A stretch of 64,000 nt of DNA from Pseudomonas canadensis (GCF_000503215.1 NZ_AYTD01000017.1:186001-250000), one strand, 5' to 3'. Positions 35,469-43,978 are shown, counted from the first letter of the stretch. The notes: generated by a model from the sequence alone, not told the origin. Numbers and translations: made by a program.

Positions 35469-36060
35469 CCGTGGATTCCAGGGGGTTGGTCCCCATCAGG
35501 TTGATCTTGTCCTGCTGCACGACCCGCTGCACAAAACTGTTCCCGGCATTCCATTTGCCGATCCAGTCTTCAGGGGTGTAAAGCGTCGGGTTGAGGGTGC
35601 GGCCCAGTTGCTCTTCCAGCGGCATGAGCTGCTCCATGACTTCACTGTAATTGAGGCTTTCGCCGATCAACATGAGATCTATGTCACTGGATGAGTGCGC
35701 CTCGCCTTTGGCGATGGAGCCGTAGATAAACGCCCAGGTTATCTGCTTGGCGAACGGCGCCAGTGCAGTGCGCAATGGTTCATCCAGGCTCAGGGTCTTG
35801 CGCACGATGGCCAACAACTCCGAGTAAATCGGGCATTGGGGGTTGGCTTGGTAATGGGTCTGGTTGCCTTGGCGCGTCATGCTCAAGATGCCCGCCAATT
35901 GCAGACGTTCAAGCTCACGAGTGAGGCTGCCCTTGCCCACCTGGGCCCATCGCGCAATTTCATTGGTGAAGAAGCTTTGGTCGGGTTTGCCGAACAGCAG
36001 GCCCAGTACTTTTTGTTGGGTGACGGTGAAGAGTGCAGTGCTGATCGGCAAGGTGTGCAT
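35431..36060 (-). CDS. Winged-helix/minimal nucleotidyltransferase protein (MNT antitoxin-like)
   Basis: A 209-residue protein with an N-terminal winged HTH (about residues 10-72, KVLGLLFGKPDQSFFTNEIA) joined to a nucleotidyltransferase domain with FIYGSIAKGEAHSSSDIDLM (Gly114-Ser115, Asp126 and Asp128). The DNA-binding part and two palindromes 16-50 bp upstream of the start suggest autoregulation. MNT partners of HEPN toxins can neutralise them by adding nucleotides. The ATG at 36060 gives MHTLPISTALF; a TTG four codons earlier lies nearer the palindromes. Confidence 0.72.
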   Translation of the reverse strand: MHTLPISTALFTVTQQKVLGLLFGKPDQSFFTNEIARWAQVGKGSLTRELERLQLAGILSMTRQGNQTHYQANPQCPIYSELLAIVRKTLSLDEPLRTALAPFAKQITWAFIYGSIAKGEAHSSSDIDLMLIGESLNYSEVMEQLMPLEEQLGRTLNPTLYTPEDWIGKWNAGNSFVQRVVQQDKINLMGTNPLESTDGQQGKPGESAT

Positions 36061-36076
36061 GGCAGCGGCCAAAGAG

Positions 36077-36110
36077 TCCCAAAAAGGGAACGATAGGTCC
36101 CTTTTTGGGA
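36077..36110. promoter_or_regulatory. Tandem palindromic operator sites upstream of the MNT gene
   Basis: TCCCAAAAAGGGA (36077-36089) and TCCCTTTTTGGGA (36098-36110) are each TCCC-N5-GGGA palindromes and are perfect complements of each other. Each is followed by ACGAT, so they are also direct repeats spaced 21 bp, two helical turns. They fit binding by two winged-helix dimers on one DNA face, probably the MNT protein itself. Confidence 0.65.
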
Positions 36111-36121
36111 ACGATCAAGTT

Positions 36122-36361
36122 TTAAGCGACTGCAGAAGGGGAAATCTGTTCCAGGGCCCGATCCACTAATAGCTGCCCCAGCTCCGCCATTTGCTGGATG
36201 CCGAGCATGATCGCGCGCTGGGAGGTGTCCAGGTCGAAGGCGAGATTGCAGGTGAGTGCGTTAAGAGAAGACAGGGTTTCGCTGGCGTTGACCAGCAGGG
36301 TTTCGGTGTTTTCGTGCGGGTTTACGGTGAAGAGGGGCGGATTGGGGGTAGGTTTGACCAT
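36122..36361 (-). CDS. DUF6124 family small protein
   Basis: A 79-residue protein: MVKPTPNPPLFTVNPHENTE, then TLLVNASETLSSL and a C-terminal helix with LGQLLVDRALEQ. It matches Pseudomonas DUF6124-type proteins, common multi-copy small proteins of unknown role, but is shorter than many because the N-terminal half is missing. It lies upstream of the MNT palindromes on the same strand and behind a strongly structured leader. Confidence 0.72.
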   Translation of the reverse strand: MVKPTPNPPLFTVNPHENTETLLVNASETLSSLNALTCNLAFDLDTSQRAIMLGIQQMAELGQLLVDRALEQISPSAVA

Positions 36362-36421
36362 GATTTACAGCTCCGATATGTGATGGAGACTGCCCTCTTC
36401 CGCTTGCACGCGAATAAAGGT

Positions 36422-36499
36422 GGCAGCTGTGCGCAGGTGTGCAAGACCGGGCATATCGGACCCCGGCAGACCCCGAAGAGTCTCCCACGCACAGCCGCC
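36422..36499 (-). ncRNA. Structured leader RNA of the DUF6124 gene (candidate cis-regulatory element)
   Basis: GGCAGCTGTGCG (36422-36433) pairs with CGCACAGCCGCC (36488-36499) at 11 of 12 positions, enclosing an inner CCGGG/CCCGG stem (36447-36451 with 36462-36466). On the minus strand it would sit about 60 nt upstream of the DUF6124 start. I recall similar sequence upstream of other DUF6124/DUF3077-type genes in Pseudomonas, which suggests a conserved RNA element. Confidence 0.5.
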
Positions 36500-36519
36500 A
36501 TAACAAATACAGCAGGCAT

Positions 36520-36552
36520 AAAAAACGCCCGTTGGATGGCTATGGGCGTTGG
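36520..36552 (-). terminator. Rho-independent terminator of the toxin/immunity unit
   Basis: On the minus strand AACGCCC...GGGCGTT forms a 7-bp stem with a 12-nt loop followed by a run of T. It lies about 140 bp past the immunity-gene stop and directly before the DUF6124 leader. Confidence 0.7.
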
Positions 36553-36691
36553 CGCGCCGATATGTAACCGGACTTGCACGTCCGTGTCACCGTTTTTTGC
36601 GATGACAGGACGAAGACTAGGCGCGCTGACGGCACGCGACAAGTTCATGCACGGCCCAACATCTTGCAGGAAAAATCCGAAGCCAGCCGGT

Positions 36692-37111
36692 CTACAACTT
36701 CATGTCTATGCTCACAGCGCCCAAACCTTCAAGCGGATAGCTGCGGTACGCATAAACCTCACCACGAACAGTGAGGTGGATGACGCCATCCTGCCGGGTC
36801 ACTTGAACATCCGGCGCTTTGGTTTTCAAAAAGGGATGTGCCGAAACCAGCGCTGTCAGTATCTCCCGATCACTACCTAAGTCCTTATGAACGTAGTACC
36901 TGTAGGAAAATCCCACTGTCGCGCCGCCCTGACCGTCACGTGCTCCATAAATTGAGCTGCCGTTGCCCAAGGAGTGTTTCAAAACCACTTCGTCCAAATC
37001 CGGTGTACCGGATGACATGATCCAATTGCCCCCGATATAAATCAGGCAGGCTACCAGCAGGCAGTTGCGCAGAACCGGCAAGAGGCCCTTAGTAGCCCTG
37101 AGAAATTGCAT
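36692..37111 (-). CDS. Probable immunity protein for the type 44 toxin (membrane-anchored)
   Basis: A 139-residue protein with one N-terminal hydrophobic segment (about residues 12-31, LPVLRNCLLVACLIYIGG) and a polar C-terminal domain outside the membrane (SYRYYVHKDLGSDREILTAL, then DGVIHLTVRGEVYAY). The ATG at 37111 has a strong AAGGAGG and overlaps the toxin stop by 23 bp, the layout expected of a toxin-immunity pair. No family is recognised. A membrane-tethered domain facing the periplasm would suit a toxin acting there, but that is inference. Confidence 0.55.
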   Translation of the reverse strand: MQFLRATKGLLPVLRNCLLVACLIYIGGNWIMSSGTPDLDEVVLKHSLGNGSSIYGARDGQGGATVGFSYRYYVHKDLGSDREILTALVSAHPFLKTKAPDVQVTRQDGVIHLTVRGEVYAYRSYPLEGLGAVSIDMKL

Positions 37112-37526
37112 ACTCAATACCCCTCCTTATCCAATATTGATCTCGAGGATCATCGCCAAAAGGGTCTGCGCCCCACCATGACCCAAATTCCGGCTTGGTG
37201 GTTTTTGCGAATGTTTGAGCGACACCTGCTGCCCGTAACAGAACATGCTCGGGAATACCCAGCACCGTACCTGTAGCACCATAATTGAAGTTACCAAAAG
37301 CTTCGTACTGACGCCCTCGCTTCTTGTAGTTCCATGGGCCGGCAGCCCTGACCTGTGAGTAAAACCAGGAATAAGCGAATGCCGAGCCTGGCTGGAGATG
37401 AGTGCCTTTACACTTGGCGGTCGCCATATTTTCGAGAAGTGAAACACCCGGCGGCATTAACGGTACGGCCATTTGCGAATCCTTGCTGGCTGTGAGGAGC
37501 GCTGAACCTAGCACCCCACCTGGCAC
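37089..37526 (-). CDS. Polymorphic toxin type 44 domain protein, probably 5'-truncated
   Basis: The 145-residue reading is essentially one toxin domain. WFYSQVRAAGPWNYKKRGRQ, YEAFGNFNYGATG and VLLRAAGVAQ followed by the GDDPRDQYWI-RRGI end match the bacterial toxin 44 family found at C-termini of polymorphic toxins. Possible starts are GTG at 37526 (GGGAGG only 4 nt upstream) and ATG at 37472 (AAGGA well placed). The frame stays open, with no start codon, for 46 further codons into the REP at 37633-37719, ending at a TGA at 37665-37667. No PAAR, VgrG, Rhs or secretion signal is attached, so this may be a detached toxin tip. Confidence 0.7.
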   Translation of the reverse strand: MPGGVLGSALLTASKDSQMAVPLMPPGVSLLENMATAKCKGTHLQPGSAFAYSWFYSQVRAAGPWNYKKRGRQYEAFGNFNYGATGTVLGIPEHVLLRAAGVAQTFAKTTKPEFGSWWGADPFGDDPRDQYWIRRGIEYAISQGY

Positions 37527-37632
37527 TGAACCTCCCGCGCAATCCAGATACAGAACTTGCCTACAACAGCTCCATCCCGTTCCGACATATTGATTTTCTC
37601 CACACAGAGCCTGGGAACGAGCGCGATTTAGT

Positions 37633-37719
37633 GTAGGAGCTGGCTTGCCAGCGATAGCGGTGGGTCAGTTGTTAATGAGTGGGCTGGCAGACCGTCATCG
37701 CCGGCAAGCCGGCTCCTGC
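37633..37719. repeat. REP doublet, right boundary of the toxin cassette
   Basis: Arms at 37633-37655 and 37697-37719 with a 41-nt spacer, the same asymmetric arm pair and orientation as 34933-35019. The left 31 bases of both copies are identical. It follows gagcctgggaacga (37606-37620 region), a repeat word also present near 27690. Confidence 0.9.
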
Positions 37720-37725
37720 AGGGAT

Positions 37726-38181
37726 CTATGCCAAACCGGATTCGACCAGCAGGGCCTCAAGCCCCATCAGATCCGGCACCTTCGCCACATGCTCGCCCAC
37801 CTGCACCGCCGCCAGCTCCAGCGGGCACAGCGGCACGTCCACGTAGCTCAATTCACTATCAAGCTTGTACGACCGGGGAATCCCCTGGATCACCAGCGCA
37901 ATAAACTTCAGCGTCGGCCGCCCGCCCAACGCGTTCAACACCACTATCCGCGAGCGTTCGCCGGTCACGCTGGCTTCACCGCACACTGCTTCAAAGCTGA
38001 TCAACGGGATTTGCCGATCGCGCCAGGTCACTTGCCGCAAATACCACGGCGGTGCATCGCTGGCCGGTTCGCCGCGCTGAAAGTCGATCAGTTCGGCGAT
38101 GGCGACGTTGGGTAGCACCAGATGGCGGTCGGCCAGGGGCAGCAGCAGGCCGGTGAGTTGGCTGGTGCGGTGGTCAAGCAT
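37726..38181 (-). CDS. chpC: CheW-like chemotaxis protein ChpC
   Basis: A 151-residue CheW-fold adaptor (LTGLLLPLADRHLVLPNVAI) encoded last in the chp cluster. In P. aeruginosa ChpC is a second CheW-type adaptor linking receptors to ChpA. The start at 38181 overlaps the chpA 3' end by 8 bp, so the two are translationally coupled. Glu/Arg-rich linker and GIPRSYKLDSELSYVD are the interaction face of the fold. No chpD or chpE follows; the next sequence is the REP boundary. Confidence 0.9.
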   Translation of the reverse strand: MLDHRTSQLTGLLLPLADRHLVLPNVAIAELIDFQRGEPASDAPPWYLRQVTWRDRQIPLISFEAVCGEASVTGERSRIVVLNALGGRPTLKFIALVIQGIPRSYKLDSELSYVDVPLCPLELAAVQVGEHVAKVPDLMGLEALLVESGLA

Positions 38182-41100
38182 GGGACTTGCTCCAGTAGGC
38201 GATGCTTTCGAGCAGCACCGATTCCTGGTACGGCTTGCCGAGGTAGTCATTCACGCCGATGGCCATGGCGCGGTCGCGGTGTTTCTGGCCGGTGCGCGAG
38301 GTGATCATGATGATCGGCAGGCGCATCAGCCGGGGGTCGTTGCGCACTTGGGTGGCGACTTCGAAGCCGTCCATGCGCGGCATTTCGATGTCGAGCAGCA
38401 TCAGGTCCGGGCTGTGCTCTTCCAGCACGGCGAGGGCGTCGATGCCGTCTTTGGCGGTGAGCACGTTCATGCCGTTGCGTTCCAGCAGGCGGCTGGTGAC
38501 TTTGCGCACGGTGACCGAGTCGTCCACCACCAGCACCAGCAACGGACGCTTTTTCAGCGGGTCGTTGAGGATCAGTGGCGCATCCACTGACTGCGCCGGC
38601 AAGGCCGCTGGGCGGGCGCGGATATGCGCCAGCAGGTCGATGATCAACACCACGCGGCCATCGCCCAGAATCGTCGCGCCAGACAAACCCTGCACGCCGG
38701 CAAACTGCGGCCCCAGGCCCTTGACCACGATTTCCCGCGTGCCGGCCATGGCGTCCACATGGATCGCCACGCGCCGCTCGTTGCATTGCACCAGCAGTAC
38801 CGGGACCGGCTGATATTGGCCCAACAGTTTCGGGCGGCTGACGGTGTGCAGCAGGTCGCCCAGGTAGAACAGCTCGTAACGCTGGCCGGCGTATTCATAA
38901 CGCGGTGGATCTTGCTGGTAGTGCCCGGCCAGCTCATGGGGCAACACACGCACCAGGCCTTCGATGGTGTTGAGCGGGATCGCATATTGGTCGTCCGCAC
39001 ATTGCACCATCAGCGCGCGGTTGACCGACACGGTGAACGGCAGGCGAATACGGAAGTGCACGCCCATACCCGGCGTCGAGTCGATGAACATCGAACCGCC
39101 CAACTGACGCACTTCCTCATGCACCACGTCCATGCCCACACCACGCCCGGAAATCTGCGTGATCTTTTCCGCCGTGGAGAAGCCCGGTTGCAGGATGAAC
39201 TGCAACACGTCGCGGTCGCTGATCTCCTGATTGGGATCGAGCAAACCGCGCTTGATCGCCTTGCGCCGCACCGCCTCCAGCGGCACACCCGCGCCGTCGT
39301 CGCGCATGTCGAAGACGATGTCGCCACCTTCGTGGGTCAGGTCCAGGGTGATGCGACCTTTCTCGGGCTTGCCGGCCAGCAGCCGTGCATCGCGGGACTC
39401 CAGGCCGTGGTCGACGGCGTTACGCAGCATATGCTCCAGCGGCGCGGCCATGCGTTCCAGCACGTTGCGGTCCATCTCGCCCTCGGCATTGCCGACAATG
39501 AATTCCACGTCCTTGCCCAGCTCACCCGCCACCTGGCGCACGATGCGCTTGAGGCGCGGCAGCATGCGCTCGAACGGCACCATGCGCGTGCGCATCAGGC
39601 CTTCCTGCAACTCGGTGTTGATGCGTGCCTGCTGCTGCAACAGATCGTGGGCGTCTTCGTTGCGGCGCTCAAGGGTGTCCTTGAGGTCGAGCAGGTCAGA
39701 GGCGGATTCGGACAACGCGCGAGACAGTTGCTGCAACTGCGAATGACGGTCCATTTCCAGCGGGTCGAAGTCTTCATAGCCCAGGCGCTCGGCCTCGGCT
39801 TGCTGGCGGCTGAGGATGCGGCCCTGGGTTTCGGTGTCGAGGCGACGCAGTTGGTCGCGCATGCGCTCAATCGTAGTTTCCACTTCGGTCAGGGCGATGC
39901 GTGCGTCGTTGACTTGCTGTTCGATGCGGCCACGGAAGATCGAGGTTTCACCGGCCAGGTTGACCAGGTCGTCGAGTAGCTCGGCAGAGATCTTCACCAT
40001 GTCGGCCATCGGATCGACGACGGCCTCCGCCTTGCCCACCGGCAACGCCAATGGCGTCACGGGCTCATCGCTCGGGTGCACCAGGCTTTTGATGCGCTCG
40101 ATGAGCTTGTCCACCGAGCCGACCGGCAAGCCGTCCGCCACCGCGTCGATCATCTGCGCCAGGCGATCATGGCAGCCTTGCAGCAACGCGAACAACTCCG
40201 GGGATGGCGCGAGCAATCCGGCGGACAGGCCTTCATAGAGAAATTCCAGCTCATGAGCCAGGTCGCCAATGGGCGCAATCTCGACCATGCGCGCGCCGCC
40301 CTTGAGGGTGTGCAGGTCGCGCAGCAGGGTCTCCACTTCCTGGCGATTGCCGGGCTCGGCCTGCCAGCGCGACAGCGCAGCACTGGAGCTGTCGAGGATG
40401 TCTGCGGCCTCTTCGAGGAAGATATCCAGCAGCTCAGGGTCGGCGCCGGACGCCGGCGGCGCGGCGACCGGTGCCGCTGGCGCGCTGCCTTGGCGCAGTG
40501 CGCGCACCCTGGCGATCAGCTCGTCGCTATCGCTCAGAGGCTGGTGATGGTGCAGTTCTTCAAGCTGCAAGGCGAGGCGCTCATGGCTGGCCATCAGCAC
40601 GTGGGACAGTTCGGCAGAGTAGCTGTAGCGGCGGTCCACCAGCCCTTCATACAGGCATTCCAACTCGTGGGCCAGGTCGCCAATCGGCTCGATTTCAGCC
40701 ATGCGCGCACCGCCCTTGAGGGTGTGCAGATCGCGTTGCAACGACGACAGCGGCGCGGCGTTGTCGGGCTCCAGCAACCAGCGCTTGAGCGACTGCCCGG
40801 CGCTGTCGAAGATGTCCACGGCTTCTTCGAGGAAGATCTCGACGATCTCGTCGTCCATCGCCGTTTGGTGATCTAACTGCTGTGTGGCGGCACCCAGTTC
40901 GGCAATGCTCGGCGCACGGCTGCCATCGCTTTTGATCAGGCCGGTGGCGGACGGGTCGAGGGCTTCATCCAGCAGCTCACGCAGGGCTTGGACACGGGCC
41001 GGCGCCGGGCTGATTTCCTGGCCGGCGGCCAGTTGGTCGAGCATGCTGATCAGCGCTTCATGGGCCTGTTCGGCCTCATGGAAAAACCGCTCGCTGACCG

Positions 41101-43978
41101 CCAGGCTGCTTTCCTCAACGGCGCCGTACAGGTCGAGCAAGGCTTCGCAGAGTGCGTCGATGGCGTACAGGTCGGCAACGTGCGCGCCCTCCCCCAACGT
41201 GGTCAATTCATCCAGCAGCGCAGTGAGCTCCTGGCGATCGCCGGGGTGTTGCTGCCAGCGACGCAGCAGGCTTTCGGCGTCGAGCAGGATGTCCATGCCC
41301 TGGGCCAGGAAGTTGGCGATCAGTTGTGGATCGCGCTTGATGCGCACGTCGAGCAGCGCTTCAAGCTGCTGATCCAGCAAACGTTGAGTGCGGCTGATCA
41401 AGTCCTCTGCACCGTTGATCGGCGCCAGGGGATCGCTCTCCAGATCCCGTAGACCCCGCTGGAACAGTCCTTCGGCTTCCAGCAACAACTCCACTTCGTC
41501 CAGGTCCAGCGGCAGGCGGTGGGCCTTGTACTCGCGGGTCAGGTGGTCGAGCGGGCGCGCCAGCTCGGCAATGGGCAGCACGCCAGCCATATAGGCGCTG
41601 CCCTTGAGGGTGTGCAGGGCGCGTTGCAGTTCATCGCTGACTTGCAGCGGTACATGCTCGGCGGCCTGTTGCAGGAAGTGGTTGAGGCTGTCCAGATGGC
41701 TTTGGGCTTCGTTGCGGAAAATCTCCAGCAGCATCGGATCATGAGGCTCGGCGGCCAGCGCGGGTGTACCGCTGGCCAAGGCGTGGGCACGGGCGGCCAG
41801 GGCGTCGACTTCATCGCGTTGACGCTGGTCGTCGATGGCAAAGTCAGCGATCAACTCCGGCAGCAAGGCCACCGCTTCATCCAGCACCTGCTGCACATCC
41901 GGACCGAGGGTCACGCTGCGTTCCAGCACACGGTTCAGCAGGTTCTCCACAGCCCAGGCCAACTCCGCCAAGACCAGGGCGCGCACCATGCGCCCGCTGC
42001 CTTTGAGGGTGTGGAAGGCGCGGCGCATTTCGGCCTGAGCGGTCTTGTCCGCGCTGTTAGGCAGGTAACGGTGCAGCACCTCGAGGACTTCGTCGGTCTC
42101 CTCAAGGAAGACTTCGCGCAGTTCATCATCGATAGGCTCTTCATCGGCCGGCGGCGGCAACAGGCTGCCAGGGCGCTGCAGGGCCGGCGGGTTCAGCCGC
42201 GACGTTGGGCTGGCGAGTGCGTCGAACTGCGATTGGCTCGGCGTAACCTCGGCCGAGAGCGCGCCATCCGGTACGACCAGGGCCTGGCGCCAGGGTTTTT
42301 CGGCGGGCAGGTAACCCAGTGCGGCCAAGCCTTGGGTGGCTAATTCCAGCACACGCTCACCCGCCGCATCCGGGTCCTGGAGCATGCGCTCCAGGTAATA
42401 TTCCAGGCTGCTGATCACGTCGGCGAAATGCGCCAGTTGCATCTCGGAAGGCGGTGCATCGTTGCCCATCAACTGCTCGTCGACGTAATCGGTGCAGCCG
42501 CGCATCAGGCTTGCCGCGCGGGGCAACGGAATCATCGCCAGGGCGCCACGCACCTGGCTCAGCAGCTCCGGCAAGGACTCCAGGCGTTGGCGATCCCAAT
42601 CGGCTTCGATGCAGTCGATCACCAGTTCCTTGGCCTGCTTGAGGCACTGGCAGGACTCACGGATCACCAACTGGTGGATCTGGGTCAGGTCGGTGGTGGG
42701 CAAGCGGCTTTCTTCGCGGCTTTCCGGTTCGACGGTGCCAACCATGCCCGCCAACGTGGCTTCGACGTAGAGCAAGGCGCCGGCGACATCCATCAATACA
42801 GCGTCATTGGGTTCGCGCTGGCCTTGGACCAGGCTCAGCACCACGGCGAGTTGGTCGATGATGACTTTACGCGGCTGGCCGAAGCCCAGCACCGCCAGGG
42901 TGTCGGCGATCTGCCGCAACGGCGCCAGCAGTGCATCAAGGTCGCTGGTGTGCTGGCGGTCGCTGCGTACGAACAAATCGAGGCGTTCTTTGACCCGAAC
43001 CAGCTCTTCACACAAGGCGCCCAGCACCGAGCCCATGGCGTTGCGATCCGGTCCGGCCAGACGGGCGCGTTCGGCATCGACCACCGCGCTGTCAGGCAAG
43101 GCTTCATCCAGGCCGTAGCGTTCCTTGAGGCTTTGCATGCGCGGCGTCGGACGGGTGACCTTGGCCACATAGAACAGCAGGCTCTTGAGCAATTCATCCG
43201 GCGCCGGCTGGTTGATCCCGCCGATGCCCTGGGCCAGCAGGCGTTTGAGTTGCTTGTCACTGGCCTTGAGCAGACTGCGCAACGCCGGACTGTTGGCGAT
43301 CACGCCGGTGAGCATGCCTTCGACCAGCGCCGAGGTGACCTGCCACAGCGGCAACAGCGGCGCGCCTTGGCACAGTGCCTCGAGGCGTGCGAACACCCGC
43401 GCCATGTCTTCCAGGTTGCTGGGGCCATGGTCTTCACGCAGCAGCCCGGCCAGCGCCTGCTGCAAAAGCTGGTGCCACTGGCGCAATTGCTCTTTCAGGT
43501 CGGGCGCCGCGCGTTGGGCCAGGGCCTCATCCGGCAGCGCCGCGATGGTCAGCAGTTGCGGGCTGAACAGGCTGGTTTCCGACAGCAGGCTTTCGCCGCG
43601 CGCACTGCGCAGGTCATTGAGCAGTGGCAACACCACCAGCGGCAGGTCGCGGCGGGCGCTGTGCACGCGGTCCAGGTACAACGGCAATTGAGTCAGGGCC
43701 TGTTGCAGCAGGCGGATGCTTTCGTCGCGCTGACCGACACTCCCGGCTTGCAGGGCCAGCGCCAGCGCTTCGACTTCTTCCGCCAACAGCGCCGCGCCGT
43801 AGAACTCGACCATCTGCAACGCGCCATGCACTTGATGGACACACGCCAGGCACTCGCTGATCGCTTCGGCGTCTGAGGTTTCGACGTACGCGTCTAGCGC
43901 CGAACGGGCCTGTTTCAGGGTTTCGGCAATGTCGCCCTTGACCCATTCGAGGGCCACGTAGTCGTGCCGATCAACCAT
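38174..43978 (-). CDS. chpA: Hybrid CheA-type sensor kinase ChpA
   Basis: A 1934-residue cytoplasmic kinase of the Pil-Chp pathway that controls type IV pilus activity and, in P. aeruginosa, cAMP. Four canonical HPt phosphorylation motifs (HTLKG) are visible at His656, His789, His1085 and His1223, plus a degenerate N-terminal HPt-like unit around residue 45. The kinase core follows: NLAGETSIFRGR (about 1336), LEHMLRNAVDHGLE (N box, about 1519), DDGAGVPL and GRGVGMDVV. Next comes a CheW-like domain (about 1650-1780) and a C-terminal receiver with Asp1863 in LLDIEMPRMDG. P. aeruginosa ChpA is much longer (about 2470 residues). The start at 43978 (MVDRHDYVALEWVK) follows the family. Confidence 0.96.
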   Translation of the reverse strand: MVDRHDYVALEWVKGDIAETLKQARSALDAYVETSDAEAISECLACVHQVHGALQMVEFYGAALLAEEVEALALALQAGSVGQRDESIRLLQQALTQLPLYLDRVHSARRDLPLVVLPLLNDLRSARGESLLSETSLFSPQLLTIAALPDEALAQRAAPDLKEQLRQWHQLLQQALAGLLREDHGPSNLEDMARVFARLEALCQGAPLLPLWQVTSALVEGMLTGVIANSPALRSLLKASDKQLKRLLAQGIGGINQPAPDELLKSLLFYVAKVTRPTPRMQSLKERYGLDEALPDSAVVDAERARLAGPDRNAMGSVLGALCEELVRVKERLDLFVRSDRQHTSDLDALLAPLRQIADTLAVLGFGQPRKVIIDQLAVVLSLVQGQREPNDAVLMDVAGALLYVEATLAGMVGTVEPESREESRLPTTDLTQIHQLVIRESCQCLKQAKELVIDCIEADWDRQRLESLPELLSQVRGALAMIPLPRAASLMRGCTDYVDEQLMGNDAPPSEMQLAHFADVISSLEYYLERMLQDPDAAGERVLELATQGLAALGYLPAEKPWRQALVVPDGALSAEVTPSQSQFDALASPTSRLNPPALQRPGSLLPPPADEEPIDDELREVFLEETDEVLEVLHRYLPNSADKTAQAEMRRAFHTLKGSGRMVRALVLAELAWAVENLLNRVLERSVTLGPDVQQVLDEAVALLPELIADFAIDDQRQRDEVDALAARAHALASGTPALAAEPHDPMLLEIFRNEAQSHLDSLNHFLQQAAEHVPLQVSDELQRALHTLKGSAYMAGVLPIAELARPLDHLTREYKAHRLPLDLDEVELLLEAEGLFQRGLRDLESDPLAPINGAEDLISRTQRLLDQQLEALLDVRIKRDPQLIANFLAQGMDILLDAESLLRRWQQHPGDRQELTALLDELTTLGEGAHVADLYAIDALCEALLDLYGAVEESSLAVSERFFHEAEQAHEALISMLDQLAAGQEISPAPARVQALRELLDEALDPSATGLIKSDGSRAPSIAELGAATQQLDHQTAMDDEIVEIFLEEAVDIFDSAGQSLKRWLLEPDNAAPLSSLQRDLHTLKGGARMAEIEPIGDLAHELECLYEGLVDRRYSYSAELSHVLMASHERLALQLEELHHHQPLSDSDELIARVRALRQGSAPAAPVAAPPASGADPELLDIFLEEAADILDSSSAALSRWQAEPGNRQEVETLLRDLHTLKGGARMVEIAPIGDLAHELEFLYEGLSAGLLAPSPELFALLQGCHDRLAQMIDAVADGLPVGSVDKLIERIKSLVHPSDEPVTPLALPVGKAEAVVDPMADMVKISAELLDDLVNLAGETSIFRGRIEQQVNDARIALTEVETTIERMRDQLRRLDTETQGRILSRQQAEAERLGYEDFDPLEMDRHSQLQQLSRALSESASDLLDLKDTLERRNEDAHDLLQQQARINTELQEGLMRTRMVPFERMLPRLKRIVRQVAGELGKDVEFIVGNAEGEMDRNVLERMAAPLEHMLRNAVDHGLESRDARLLAGKPEKGRITLDLTHEGGDIVFDMRDDGAGVPLEAVRRKAIKRGLLDPNQEISDRDVLQFILQPGFSTAEKITQISGRGVGMDVVHEEVRQLGGSMFIDSTPGMGVHFRIRLPFTVSVNRALMVQCADDQYAIPLNTIEGLVRVLPHELAGHYQQDPPRYEYAGQRYELFYLGDLLHTVSRPKLLGQYQPVPVLLVQCNERRVAIHVDAMAGTREIVVKGLGPQFAGVQGLSGATILGDGRVVLIIDLLAHIRARPAALPAQSVDAPLILNDPLKKRPLLVLVVDDSVTVRKVTSRLLERNGMNVLTAKDGIDALAVLEEHSPDLMLLDIEMPRMDGFEVATQVRNDPRLMRLPIIMITSRTGQKHRDRAMAIGVNDYLGKPYQESVLLESIAYWSKSHA

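Noticed and set aside
37528..37590. Short frame starting at an ATG upstream of the toxin (MSERDGAVVGKFC)
   Set aside because: Only 26 codons, out of frame with the toxin and ending before it; it may be chance.
42428..43876. 482-codon frame antisense to chpA, and other long frames across 38.6-42.3 kb
   Set aside because: They mirror the codon bias of chpA, have glutamine-rich nonsense composition, no ribosome binding sites and no domains.
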